This document shows positions 1-11,600 of a DNA stretch of 64,000 nucleotides, piece after piece. This stretch comes from Diphasiastrum complanatum (Eukaryota > Streptophyta > Lycopodiopsida > Lycopodiales > Lycopodiaceae), in contig CM055097.1 in NCBI GenBank assembly GCA_029204225.1, forward strand, positions 45,434,050-45,498,049, written 5' to 3'. The translations under genes and the position numbers were made by a program. The notes below the pieces were generated by a model. That model worked only from the letters and a program-made list of their open reading frames with translations, was not told the origin of the DNA and ran no database searches. How positions within the stretch are numbered: the first letter of the stretch is position 1; each line of letters starts with the position of its first letter.

Positions 1-421
1 GATGGATATTTTTGAAGAGAAAAAACATTATTTGCCTAACTTGGGAGATGCAAACTTGTTTGAAAAAATTCATTGGCCAATAAGATCAACAATTATAACG
101 ACAATAGTAGAATTCTTGACTATTCTACAATAGATTGAATTTTTTTTGTGAAAAATGCAAAATTATGCTTGGTCAAGTCCAAATCTATGTATATAGGATG
201 ATTACACATGTGTGGAGCCTGTTCCCACGTGTGAAATAAATGTACTTTTCATTTATTACAATCATATAGTTTGTACATATAGTTTAAGTCAAGTTCTATT
301 GGCTAAAAAGGCCAAAATCATGTTTTTTAGCCATATGCCACATGGCATCAATCTAGAGATTGCATGAAGCCACATCATGAGATTAGGTGTCAAATCCCAT
401 GTGCAGAGGTCTGCTCACATG
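1..421. other. AT-rich intergenic DNA
   Basis: No coding similarity seen. It holds two copies of a CACATGTGTGGA-like motif (about 206-217 and 416-427). Because related sequence continues into the LTR to its right, this may be part of a longer or older LTR. Confidence 0.4.
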
Positions 422-979
422 TGTGGAATAAGCTAAGAAAGTCGAATTTTCACTTCTAGAAGAATTATTCCTAGTTCTCTACATAGAAGAAAAATGGACC
501 AAAAGTGCTCAAAATAGAAGGTTTTGTCCAAGTGTCAATTTTGCATGATGAATCATCACATGACAAAGCACCCTCACACACGTGGGATCAGAGGGATGAT
601 CAGTACCACGAGCTCCCACTTTTTGTATATATAGAGCCACATTTGGCCATAATCAAAGAAGCAACACCAATTTTGGTTTTGGAGGCAATTCTTGTCAATT
701 TCATCATTTGTCTTGATTTTTTTTGATAGTTTTGAGTTCCTATCATATTGTACTTTGATTTCAGGCTGGATTCCGTACTCTGACAGGTATTCACACTTGT
801 GAAACCAGCACGTACAATTCCCATGCATTTATGATTGTTCTTGTTAGATTTTCTCATCTAAATTAGATCTAGATTGATCTAAATCTTGTGTAGATTGATA
901 GATCAATTGTATCTAACATCCAATCACTCTTGTGGATAATTTAGGATCCATTCTTGGTCCAATTTTGCAGATTTCCACA
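422..979 (+). repeat. Probable 5' LTR of a retrotransposon
   Basis: The right edge is set by a primer-binding site that follows at once. The ends form a short inverted repeat, TGTGGAA at 422 and TTCCACA at 973-979. A TATATATAG box lies at 626-634. No second LTR copy is seen in the window, so the left edge is inferred. Confidence 0.5.
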
Positions 980-992
980 TGGTATCAGAGCC
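980..992 (+). promoter_or_regulatory. tRNA-iMet primer-binding site
   Basis: TGGTATCAGAGCC matches the complement of the initiator methionine tRNA 3' end, the standard primer site of most plant Ty1/copia and many Ty3/gypsy elements. Confidence 0.8.
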
Positions 993-1429
993 AAGGACAA
1001 GAGGATTTATGAAGATTTGATGGGGTTGATCCAAAACTAAGCCCAAATTAACAAGTTTTTGGAAACTAGCTAATTTTGAGGTAGAGAGTTTCAATTGATA
1101 GCTAGATTCAATATTTTTGTACCAAAACTTGTTGTAGGCTGCAGGTGTACCTTCCACACGTGTGGGTCCATACAAAACCCATTTTGGTTGAGAAAATTCA
1201 AATTGATGCATAATTTGACTCATACACCCCAATTTAGAGATTTTTAGTGCAAATTCAAGCTTTTTCTATAGAGATTCTATTTCTATGATTTGTTCTTGGA
1301 TTAGATCATCCAAATAATTTAATTTGAAGCTTGATTCAGGTGCATTAAATGTGTTTCTCTGATTTTTTGAGTACATGTCAAAGTTGAGAGAGACATTGCC
1401 AAAAATCATAGATGGAGTGATATGCAAAG

Positions 1430-2060
1430 TGAGTGGTTGAAATCCATTGTACCATCACTCTAGATTTGTTCAAGAGTGATAGGGTCAAGTTTAGAAGCAT
1501 CAATTTGCTAGAAAACATCTTTGTTACATGGCCTATCATTCTAGGTTACTTTGAGACCTATATAGACTCATGCCATAGTTTGGAGAAATATGCCATTTTA
1601 GCTAGATCACTTATGAATCTAGATCACATAGATGTAATCTTAGGCTATGAATGGTTCTTTTAAAAATATGATAGCTTGACTATTGCTTCCAAGAATCATG
1701 TTGTATAATCTGTAAAAAGTGATAAGCAAAATGTCTCTATTTTAAAAGAGACGAATGTACTCCCTTAACTCTTATGGATGTATTTCAAAGCTATAATATT
1801 GTAAAGTCACATGAAGAACAACAGTTAATAAAAGACAAAAAATATGACTTCATGATGTTTTTCTACAAGAGTTATCTCATGGTCTATCTCATGTGTGGAC
1901 TATTGATCACAAGATGAAGTTAATACTTGATAGCCAACCTACCTTTCAACAACCGTATCGGTTTAGTTTAAAGGAGGAGGAGGAATAGTTGCACATATAG
2001 ATAACTATTTTAAATGGAACACATTAGGCCAAGTGGTTGATTCAAAAAACTACTTGCCAA
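1430..2060 (+). mobile_element. Degenerate Ty3/gypsy protease-RT relic
   Basis: About 1600-1660 reads [14 protein letters not shown], matching the end of the protease region in the minus-strand gypsy element at 6290-10279. About 1895-1990 reads VWTIDHKMKL then QQPYRFSLKEEEE, matching the lead-in to that element's reverse transcriptase. Stops and indels separate the pieces. It lies behind the LTR and primer site at 422-992 and may be the same element. Confidence 0.65.
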
Positions 2061-2279
2061 CTAAAGTCATTCATAAGATGTGTAGTATGCTTTGAATTTT
2101 TTTATTATTATCAAATCTTCTTCTAAAATTACAGCAACTCTTAATGATGTTTTAAAGGGAGTTATGTTGGAAGATTCTAGCACCATCGGAACATCCCACA
2201 AAGGGAATTGTAAAATATAATGAGGGTTCTCACAACCTCTTTTTGTAAGTTGTATAATTAAATAAGTCAAACACCGCAA

Positions 2280-2890
2280 AATGGTGCAATGTACGAGTGC
2301 CAATAAGTGTAAATATGCCAATGAGCATACGAAGTATTATGTAGTTTCTAGAACGAAATGTACCTTGAAACACAATAGGAAGTCACGTGGTGGTCCAATC
2401 GAGAAGTTTGGTAAGAGTAAGTTGGTTGAGGAAAATGAAAAACCAAGCCAACTTAGACTTGATATGATTAAGGACCAATAGTCTTATGCCACATAGTAAA
2501 TTAAAAATCCAACTATAGAAGGGACCAACGATTTGTATTTTGTGTTCTCTAAGATTATTTGTTAAAAACAAGAGTTGAAATTTCCTCCTATCGACCACTA
2601 AATTTCAAGTTTTTAATCCTAATGCTTCAAAAGTTGACTCTTTTGATAGTGAATCAGAGAAAAAATTACCTAACTAATAAGAAAAACCACAACATGAACT
2701 TGTTATTCCACGAAGATAAACACGAATTAGGACTCCACAAGTCAGATTCATTGGTGAATCTACATGCTATATTCCAATCGAGCCAACTTCAATCAATAGG
2801 GCTTTGGAGCATTCTGATGCAGATTTATGGAATGAAACAATGGATGAAAGTAAATCTCTCTTAAAGAATCATACCTCAACCGTTGTGGAG
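2280..2890. other. Unassigned, probably retroelement-derived
   Basis: Short open frames without recognisable domains (a 66-codon frame at 2281-2481 is lysine-rich). Its position between gypsy and copia relics suggests decayed transposon sequence. Confidence 0.3.
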
Positions 2891-3180
2891 TTGAAATATA
2901 ATTGATTGTAAGTGGACTTTCAAGATCATATATGAAGCCGATGGTAGCATTGATCAAAGAAAAAACAAGACTAGTGGCAAGAGGATTAACTCAATTCTCC
3001 AACATTGATGATTTTAAAACATTAGCCTTCTTGTCAAGCATTCTTCTACCAGATTTACGACTATAATGTGTAGATGCAACACATTTGAAAATCCATCAAA
3101 TGGATGTGCATACACCGTCTTTGAATGGGGTTACTGAAGAGACATCCACATATCTCAACTTGAGAATTATGAACTCAAGG
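2890..3180 (+). mobile_element. Ty1/copia reverse transcriptase relic
   Basis: Broken frames read KWTFKIIYEADGSID (about 2920-2960) and, after frameshifts, KIHQMDVHT near 3090-3115. These are the copia RT landmarks KWIFK-KADGSID and QMDVKTAFLNG. Several indels make it non-functional. Confidence 0.65.
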
Positions 3181-3378
3181 GATGCTGGGAAATTGTTGGA
3201 AGTGTGCTATGTTATGTGCGCAATCGAAGGAACTAGATAAGCTAATATGAATAAAAAACAATCACAACGATCAATCAATTGCATGTAGCGCGAAACAATG
3301 CAGGAAGAACATAATATCTTTTGCATTTCTCTCTCAGAGTGAGTCGGTAGTGCAACGCCAAATGACGGCCTGGTGACA

Positions 3379-3380
<2 letters not shown>

Positions 3381-3452
<72 letters not shown>
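3381..3452 (+). repeat. (CT)n microsatellite
   Basis: About 36 uninterrupted CT units. The Ser-Leu and Arg-Glu repeat open frames across it are artefacts. Unlike the TC arrays at 19415, 57515 and 58619, it is not preceded by the LINE 3' end. Confidence 0.95.
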
Positions 3453-3455
<3 letters not shown>

Positions 3456-3769
3456 GTTATGTTTCTTATTTTTGCTCTCATATACATATTCCACCAAAGG
3501 GAATTATAAGATAGTTTTGTTGATCATTACAAGAAAATTCTACTATAACTATCAGCTAACTACATGTTAGCTCTTGTAATGTTGTGGTTTAGGAGTGTAA
3601 GACTACTCAATAATACACTGCAATACTAGTAATGAAGCGGCTTTTTTGCATGCAATTTTTTGAAAAGCAGCTAAACATTTGATCAATCTGATCATGAGTG
3701 TGACCCACCAATATAAATCCCATTTTGATTCTCTTGAAAATTTTCAAAGCAACAATTTCTCCTCAAAAT

Positions 3770-4680
3770 GCATGCTGCTAGATGAAGTCTCTTTTTTTCA
3801 TAATGTAGACTTTTTGAAGATAACCATGACTTGATCAATTGATCAACAATGTTAAATGTCCAGCTTCTCATACAAAATGGGTATTGGACTTTAATATGTT
3901 TAGTGCTTGCCTAAAAAATTGGCCTTTTTTGCAAGTTGAGTAGCAAAACGATTGTCACAATATATCATAGTAGGTTGAGTTTTCTTAGCACCAAAATCAT
4001 CAATTAGCCTTTGCATCCAAATAACTTCATGCAAGATGCCCTGTATTTTGCTTTTGTGAAAGATAAAGCCATAATAAGTTTTTTTTTACTTAAATAGGAA
4101 ACATCATTATTGCTAATAATATCATGTAATCAGATGCCTACTATTCATGTTTCTTGCCCAATCATTATCAACAAATGAATGCAAATAAACATATATGCTC
4201 TGCTCAAAACATAAACACAGATCCATAGTTTTCTTAAAGCATCTAAAAAGCCTTTTTGCTTGCATTCCAATGTAGTTTTCCACAAATTGATTCAACAATC
4301 CAACTACAAAATATATATATATGGCCTAGTGGCCGTCAAAGAGATTAGACCACCAATAATCTAGCAATACATAGTGACAACATACTCACCACCATCAGAA
4401 TTTGACAGTTTATAATTTACTTCCAAAGGTGTTCCAATTGGTCTACAATCATGCATACTAAACCTTTGAAATTTGGTCAAGATGTCAAAGCTCCCAATTC
4501 TAGATGAATTTGTAATGCTTTATGTCGATCAATAGACCCATTTGAATTATAGGTTATTGAGTATGAATTGATGGAAACTTTCTCAAGTTGCAATATGTGA
4601 TTGATCATCAGGCATTCATGACACAAAAGGATGATCAAAGCTATATCTGACATGAGAGATACGGACATATGAATTACTCC
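3770..4680 (-). mobile_element. Ty1/copia RNase H relic, antisense
   Basis: On the minus strand, about 4500-4330 reads DILTKFQRFSMHDCRPIGTP and, further on, a GGLISLT-like segment. About 4060-3790 reads AKYRAS, then CDNRFATQLAKK after frameshifts. These are the copia RT-to-RNase H junction and the RNase H core. Multiple stops. Confidence 0.7.
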
Positions 4681-4941
4681 AGCTTCAGACTCTTGTATGA
4701 CATGGTGATGGTGACAAAATGTTGAAAATTGTCAATCAGTCAAATTCTTCTGAAGCTTGCTAAATGGGAAGACATAAAAGGACAAGATTTCCATGAGGAA
4801 GCGAAGAGCACACTAGAGCTCATTCATGCTAATAATGCGGATATACCATAGACACAATCGGTTGGAGGCTCATTGTATCTCATCACATTCATTGGTGACT
4901 TCTCATGAACACCCCTTCAAAAAAACAGGCAAAGCACAAGC

Positions 4942-5219
4942 CTTTCAAATTGAGTGACATCCTTAATAATAAAAATCTCTTTTGTAAGAAAGTATACACC
5001 TCTCAACAAAGAAAATATACAGATGCGATTCCAGAAACAGGCAAAAATTGCACAATTGTAGTTTCAAAAGCAAGCAAAAACTTTCAAATTGAGTGGAATC
5101 CTTGATAATAAAAATATATTTTTGTAAGAAAGCATACACCTTTCAACAAAAAAATATACGATTGCAATGCCAGAAACAGGCCAAAAGTACACAATTGCAG
5201 TTCCAAAAACAAGCAAAAA
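4942..5219 (+). repeat. Tandem duplication, two 139-bp units
   Basis: Unit 1 is 4942-5080 and unit 2 is 5081-5219. Both begin CTTTCAAATTGAGTG and end with a GCAAGCAAAAA-like tail, with scattered substitutions. It sits just upstream of the likely promoter. Confidence 0.85.
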
Positions 5220-5249
5220 ACAGAGGCCTGGAGGTGGTGTTGGAGTGTG

Positions 5250-5443
5250 CCCGTTGGTGGCCTCTTTCTTATAAGCCACCCTTGTACTTAAAACCCTTTG
5301 GTCATTGCCATCCCAATGCCTACGTGGAAAGTGTTGGGGTTTAGAACGAGCTATCCAAATAGAGAGACGCAGCTCTCTCTGTATATCGCATTACCTTCTT
5401 CTCCCTCTCCGCGAGAGAGCGATAGCGAGAGCGAGCGAGAGAG
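5250..5443 (+). promoter_or_regulatory. Probable promoter and 5' leader of the RNase J gene
   Basis: A TTATAAG box lies at 5269-5275. It is followed by a CT-rich stretch and then a run of GAGA and CGAG repeats (about 5408-5442) directly before the ATG. The region is richer in CpG than the AT-rich DNA on either side. GA/CT-rich leaders are common in plant genes and can bind GAGA-type factors. No transcription start can be fixed from sequence alone; I infer it between about 5295 and 5345. Confidence 0.4.
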
Positions 5444-5666
5444 ATGGATTCAGTACCCGCTGCAATCTCCATTTCCAGAGCGGAAGTAGCAGGCGCTCGG
5501 TTCAACTATGTAGGAAGCAGGAGGGCTATATCCCCAAGAGCTCGCTCGTCCTCTGCCACTGATGCCCACATCGCTCGGTCGAAGCACAGCAGCTGCACAA
5601 CCGCATTCGGTGAAGGAGCTACGAGCCTGCTTCAAGGGCATCGCAAATCCCAGGTGTATCGCACAG
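5444..5666 (+). CDS. RNJ: RNJ exon 1 (candidate): chloroplast transit peptide
   Basis: From the ATG at 5444 the frame encodes 74 codons rich in Ser, Arg and Ala with few acidic residues, as expected for a plastid transit peptide. It ends with one spare base at a donor (acag|gtactg, GT at 5667). Exon 2 needs exactly one base before its leading GT to complete a Gly codon, so the phases fit. A nearer donor-like site (cag|gtgtat at 5654) would break the frame. Composition, position and phase support the call, but transit peptides are too variable to prove it, and a small extra exon cannot be excluded. Confidence 0.55.
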
Positions 5667-8600
5667 GTACTGACTACTACTTCATCATCATCATCAGATG
5701 TGATCTTTTTGTTTACTATTAGGATGTGTTGCCAAATGAATGAGGTTCCAGCTAGACGACATTCTCTCAAGTAGCGCTACTCAAGTCTGATATTCAAGGA
5801 AGTCTAGTTAGATTTCTGTATGTCTATAAGTGAGCTTGTGACTAGTACAACGAAATATTGGTATTCCAATTCATGAGAATGAGACACGCACAAGATGTGA
5901 TTTGTCACAAGACTATGGCCAATCCTTTCTTGAAACCTTGTCAGATCAAGTTCAAGAGTAGGCAAGATTGTTGCCAATATGTTTAGGTGATGGTAATAAA
6001 ATTAGCAACAAGTTGCAGCTACACGGTAATTATAAAGTCCTCACAACAGGATTCTAGTCTAAGCATACCATACAAAGCAACAACACAAGGGAACGGGTGG
6101 TGGATAAACCAACCCAACCAAACCTAGATCGAACGGATCTAGCCCCCAAGATATGGATCAATCAGAGTCATGGAAAGAGGAGTCACACTAGCAGCATGTA
6201 GCTACTAATCACAAAATCAAGCATACACTAGTGAGAGCCCAGAAAGTATACCTATACCCTCCAAGGCCCATGCACCACTAGTAGTGCATTGTGACACCTC
6301 ACTGGACACCTCTGCAACCTATCTGGGCCATAGTTGCATCGAACCAGGATTCGAACTGCCTATCATAGTTCGAACCTTCGAACCGCTAGGGGCCGATTCG
6401 AACCGGAAACCGGTTCAAACCGATTCGAACCGTTTTTTGGCCCCTCAACCAAAAAAACAAAGAACAAAAAGAAAACGGTTCGAACCGTTTCCTGATTCGA
6501 ACCTAGCTAGCTGGTTCGAATTGGTTCGAATTGGGACGAATCGGCCGATTCGAATAGGCCGATTCGAATCGGCATGTAAACTTGATCTGGGCCACGTCAT
6601 CCAGTTCCCTAATGACTCACTGATAGACCCATACCAACTCCACCACCACGTGTTTAGGCCTACAACCATTAATTATGACCATGTACACATAAGGGCCCCA
6701 ATTCCCTTATAGTCACAATTAACTTACGGGTTGTTGGTCTACCGGTCCCTAGCGTGGACACGCTACCTGAGACCAGTCATGGGCATGACATTCTTCCCCC
6801 CTTATTCAAGTTTTGTCCTCAGAACTTAAAACTGGAAAAGTTCCTCCTTAAGCTTCCTTCCTGTTCCCAGGAATCATCATGGTCCGTAGATCCCCTCCAT
6901 CGAACCAGATGCTCGGTAACTATACGATTTCTCAATCGTTTAGTTCTTGTATCCAAGATCTTTTCAGGTTCAAGATGAGATACACTCGATGATTCATCCA
7001 ACAGGTCCAACTGATCTCCAGATCCAAGATGCTCTCCTTCACGTAGACTCTTTTTGAGACGACTAATGTGAAATACAGGATGCACTTGCGATCCATCCGG
7101 GAGTTCTAATGGAAAAGCTAAGGATCCGATTTTTTTCAAGATCTTAAACGGTCCTTTATATCTAGGGGACAACTTATAATGCTTGCCGGTACGCATTACA
7201 CTCGAATCCTTCGGGATTTTCAGATATACCCAGTCTCCTACTTGGAAGTCTCTCGGTAATCTTTTCAGATTTGCATAATGTTTGTCCCTATCTTGGGCAC
7301 TCTGGACATTTTCATGTGCAATCCGTAGCATTTCCTGCATATCGTGTAGGAAATCCGCTACTTTTTGAAACTTGATCGTCACATCGTCTGATTTGTTCTT
7401 TGCGTCTGTCCGTCCGTCTCAGGATGATCAGAAGAACCCAAGTCTCAGTGTCGTCTCTAGTTTAGCAAACACGGCCGACCAAGAGTGACCGGTGAACTTC
7501 GGATCGCGATCGCTCACAATATCACTTGGTAATCCGTAAAGCCTAAACAGACGCTCTACAAATATCTGAGCTAAATCAGAAGCCTTCGCGGTGGTCTTTA
7601 CCGGAATAAATGTAGCCAATTTGGTAAGACGGTCGACCACAACCCAAATTGCATCATGTTGTTTATTCGTCCGCGCGGTAACCCAACCACGAAATCCATG
7701 GAAATACTATCCCCTCTCTTATCAGGGATATCCAATGGATGCAACAAACCGGCACCCTTATGGCGTTCATCTTTATTCAACTGGCATTGGTCACACTTGA
7801 CCCATAAGATTCTACAAAGGGCTTGAGTTTTGGCCAATAAAAATCCCTTCATACCAAATCCAATGTACGATGATGTATCGGGATGTCCTGCGCATGGTGA
7901 GTCATGATATTCATAAAGAATTTTATTCTTAACAACATCCACATGAGGCACACAAACCTTCTCTTTCCTGAACAAAAGTCCATTACAGATAGAGAAATCA
8001 TCAGTACCCTTTATATCCTTCCCCCTAGACTGACCACCATGATTATCAGTCTTGCTTGATGAAACTGCTAGAACCCTATTCCAGATTGGTCCAAAATGTG
8101 GGTCTTTCTCATAAAGACCTCTCAGGGAGAGATAAAAGTCTATACTGATTTGAGTGAAGGAAAGTGCGTTCACTTCACCAATTCGACTAAGTGCATCAGC
8201 CAACTGATTAGATGATTCCTTGATATACCGCACTTTAAAGTCAAATTCTTGCATGAGTTCTGCCCATCTGGCCTTACGACCTCGCAAATCATTATGATTA
8301 TAGAAATACTTTAAAGGTTGATGATCCGTATTAACCACGATATTACCGTACAGGTAATGCCCCCATGATTTGAAAGCATGGATCACAGCAAAAAGCTCTC
8401 TTTCCTGAGTGGTGTACTTGACCTGCGCATCAGTTAGTTTCTTACTCTCAAAGGCAACGGGCTGACCCTCCTGTAAGAGAACAACTCCAATAGCCGTATC
8501 ACTCGCGTCAGTGTTAATGATGAACGACAAATCTGGATCCGCTATCCTCAAAACTGGAGTTGAGGCAATTAGAAGCTTGAGTTTGCGAAAACTCTCATTT

Positions 8601-11600
8601 AATTTCTCATTCCATCTAATGGGAGGACGTGGCCTACCTTTGCGGCTTTTTACTCCTTTCAACATATTGTTGTGAGGTGCAGCAATCTTCGAGTACTCCT
8701 CTGCAAATCTACGGAAAAACACAGTGAAATCTAAGAACGGCTTAAGTTCACGCACCGTTTTAGGGATTGGCCATTCTACTACCATCTTCACCTTTTCTTC
8801 GTCAATCTTGATCCCAAAGGAGGTAATCTTATGACTAAGGTAAAGAAGTTCTTTCTTAAAGAATTCGCACTTTGATTCTTTCGCATAAAGCTTCTCTTGT
8901 CTTAAGATACGTAAGACAGTACAGAGATGCTTAGCATGCTCTTTGAGTGTTCTGCTATAGATTAGAATATCATCCAGAAACACTACTACGAACTTCCCCA
9001 AATATGGACGAAATAAATCGTTCATCATTTGCTGGAAAGTAGCCGGAGCATTTGTCAAACCAAAGGGCAAAACAAGAAACTCGTAGTGGCCGAACCTGGT
9101 CCTAAAACCGGTTTTAGATACATCTTCCGGATGTATCCTAATCTGATGGTATCCCGTACGTAGATCAATTTTTGTGAAGTATTTAGCTCCATTCAATCGA
9201 TCTATGAGATCGTCCATCCTGGGCAATGGGTATTTATATTTAACTGTAATTTTGTTCAGACCCTTGTAATCTACACATGGTCGGAAACTCCCATCTTTCT
9301 TACTCTTAAAAAGGACAGGTGCTCCCCATGGAGATTTACTTGGTCTTATGTGTCCCATCCTGAGATACTCCTCGATCTGCCTAGCCACTTCCTCCTCTTC
9401 CTTCTGACTAAACCGATATGGTTGTCTGAAGATAGGACGACTATCGGGCAAAAGATCTATCTTATGATCCACCGACCGAGCGGGTGGTAGTCCATAAGGT
9501 AGTTGCTTCGGAAAAACTTCACTAAACTCTTGCTTTAAATCTTGCAAAAGCTGTTGTTCCTGATGCGAATTTTCGGTGTCAAAGCATGAAAACACATTCA
9601 CATCCCCAACATCGCAATGCATACGAGATTTCAAAAGCAAGTGAAAGAGTTCATACTCAGAATCTTGAAGTTTCTCAATTAATTCAGCCGAGGAAATCAT
9701 CGGCGATGGAAGTACATCGGTCTCTCCAGAAATAGAGACAATCTGATCAAACTTATCTTTAAATACCATAGAATGATTTTTAAAATCTATCTCTAAAGAG
9801 TCTGATTTGCCAAAAAACCATTCATAGCCCAAAATCACATCAGTCCGGCCCAGATTCATGACATGGAAATCCAACGGCTCAACATAGTCCTGCATCCGAA
9901 GCTCTAAGTTTGAGACTTTGACATCCCAAATCTCAGTGTCCGACCCTAAGGCAAGACGGACCACGTAACAGTGATCACTGGTCATGGTGGGCACTCGGAG
10001 CTTCTGCACAAGTCGAGCATTCAAAAAATTGTGAGTACTACCTGAATCAAATAGCACATTCATGTCTTTCCCTAAAATATTGCCTCTCACCTGAAACAAT
10101 TCATTAGGCTTGAAAGAGAGTGCACTAAAGTTACAAGTACAGTTAGGCCTACAACCATTAATTATGACCATGTACGCATAAGGGCCCCAATTCCCTTATA
10201 GTCACAATTAACTTACGGGTTGTTGGTCTACCGGTCCCTAGCGTGGACACGCTACCCGAGACCAGTCTTGGGCATGACAATAATGCTTGTTGTCAACAGC
10301 TTGGTGTACCAAAAATTGAAAGATGAGTGAACTGGACTTTTAGGTGTTTGCAGCAGACTATTTGAGTAGCTTGCAGCAAGACTATTTGAGCTAATCTATC
10401 CTTGTTCTTTTAGCTTCTTTTGATTCTGCATATCAATCATTGATGCGCTTCTTCTGTATGTTTTCTTACTGCTGTAATTTCAAGTGCTTTATTTTCCTTT
10501 GTACTTTGCAGTCATCAGATGTGTGATAATTTAAGTGCACGTGCCTGTAGGAAAGCAAGAGACAAGTCAGCAAGATCTAGTTATCAATCAATCTCCACAA
10601 GAAACAAGAGAGAAGAGGCTGGGCGCCCAACTCTAAGAGAGAGAGAGAGAAAACAGCAACAAGAGCAATGGAGAGCCAAATTGTATAAAATGGAATACAC
10701 AATGAGCATCTAAGTACTCTACCTGGATGTGACCAAATGCCACCAAACCCTAAGGTTAACCACTTACTAAATGTAGGGCACCCCCAAAAGTCAAGATAGG
10801 GCCCCTAAACAAAATTAGACCCCTAAGGACCCACGAGTCAGTACATGACCAAAATTGGGTCCAACTGAACTTAAGACAAACTTAAGATGGCCTAAATAAC
10901 TAAATACCCATGGTTACACAAATCTCGACGTTTTGGGTCAAAGTAACCTATGGATTAACTTCAGCATAGTCATTTATTTCTAACAGTGCCAACCTCCCAA
11001 CTTCATGTGGACAGCCAACGAAGGCACGAGATCTCTTAGCACTAAATATCCAGGCAAAAATTTCATGTGGCCCATCTTTGGGCAAAATCCTCCCACAAGG
11101 GAATGTCCTTGAGCTTGTCCACACACAACAACCACCCCCCCCCCCCCCCCAATAGCCCTTGAGCTCGTCCCCAGCCCCCCGCCCACATAACTTACAGATT
11201 CTATTTTGTTTCCTCTTGATGATTAGCTCTGATATTTGCAGTAACCTGTAGCCAATGCTCACATGCCTTCCTTTTGCTTAAGCCAAAGGAATTTTTTCTA
11301 CTATGCATAAGGGCTTCCCTGTAACCTTAACGTTAGTGTGTAATATGGGGATGTGTGTTAGAAATTAATGTTTATTTGTTCCCCTAATGTTTGATTGGCC
11401 ATGCCTACGTGCTATTATAGGGGCCAAATCTATTTCTAGTAATTCCTAATTTCTGAAGTCAATTTAGTTGATCATGCATGTAGGTGGGCGCACTAGTTCT
11501 AGGATAGAACTTGGTTTTATTACTTAGTAATTCATTATGGGTCTTTACCCAAATATGATTAAGTACACTCCTATCTAGAATTTGAGCATCAAATTCTGAC

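Larger units (their letters stand above)
6290..10279 (-). mobile_element. Ty3/gypsy chromodomain retrotransposon, internally deleted
   Basis: Minus-strand element. The 3' LTR occupies about 6290-6790 and its start TGTCATGCCC is at 6790. A polypurine tract (AAGGGGGGAAGAA) lies just inside it, about 6791-6803. At the other end only the first 135 bp of the 5' LTR remain (10145-10279), nearly identical to 6656-6790. It is joined directly to the protease region, so the rest of the LTR, the primer site and gag are gone. A further deletion removes part of integrase near 7383. The left LTR edge is uncertain because no matching target duplication was found. The close match of the LTR pieces suggests a recent insertion. 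Confidence 0.85.

Noticed and set aside
3207-3570. Open frames of Arg-Glu or Ser-Leu repeats
   Set aside because: They are translations of the CT microsatellite in different frames.
6340-6575. tRNA gene suggested by GGTTCGAATCC-like motifs
   Set aside because: No cloverleaf with acceptor stem, D-arm and anticodon arm could be drawn around any copy.
11131-11150. C16 run as the complement of a gypsy polypurine tract beside an LTR end (ACACACAACA)
   Set aside because: Suggestive, but no second LTR end or coding sequence supports an element there.
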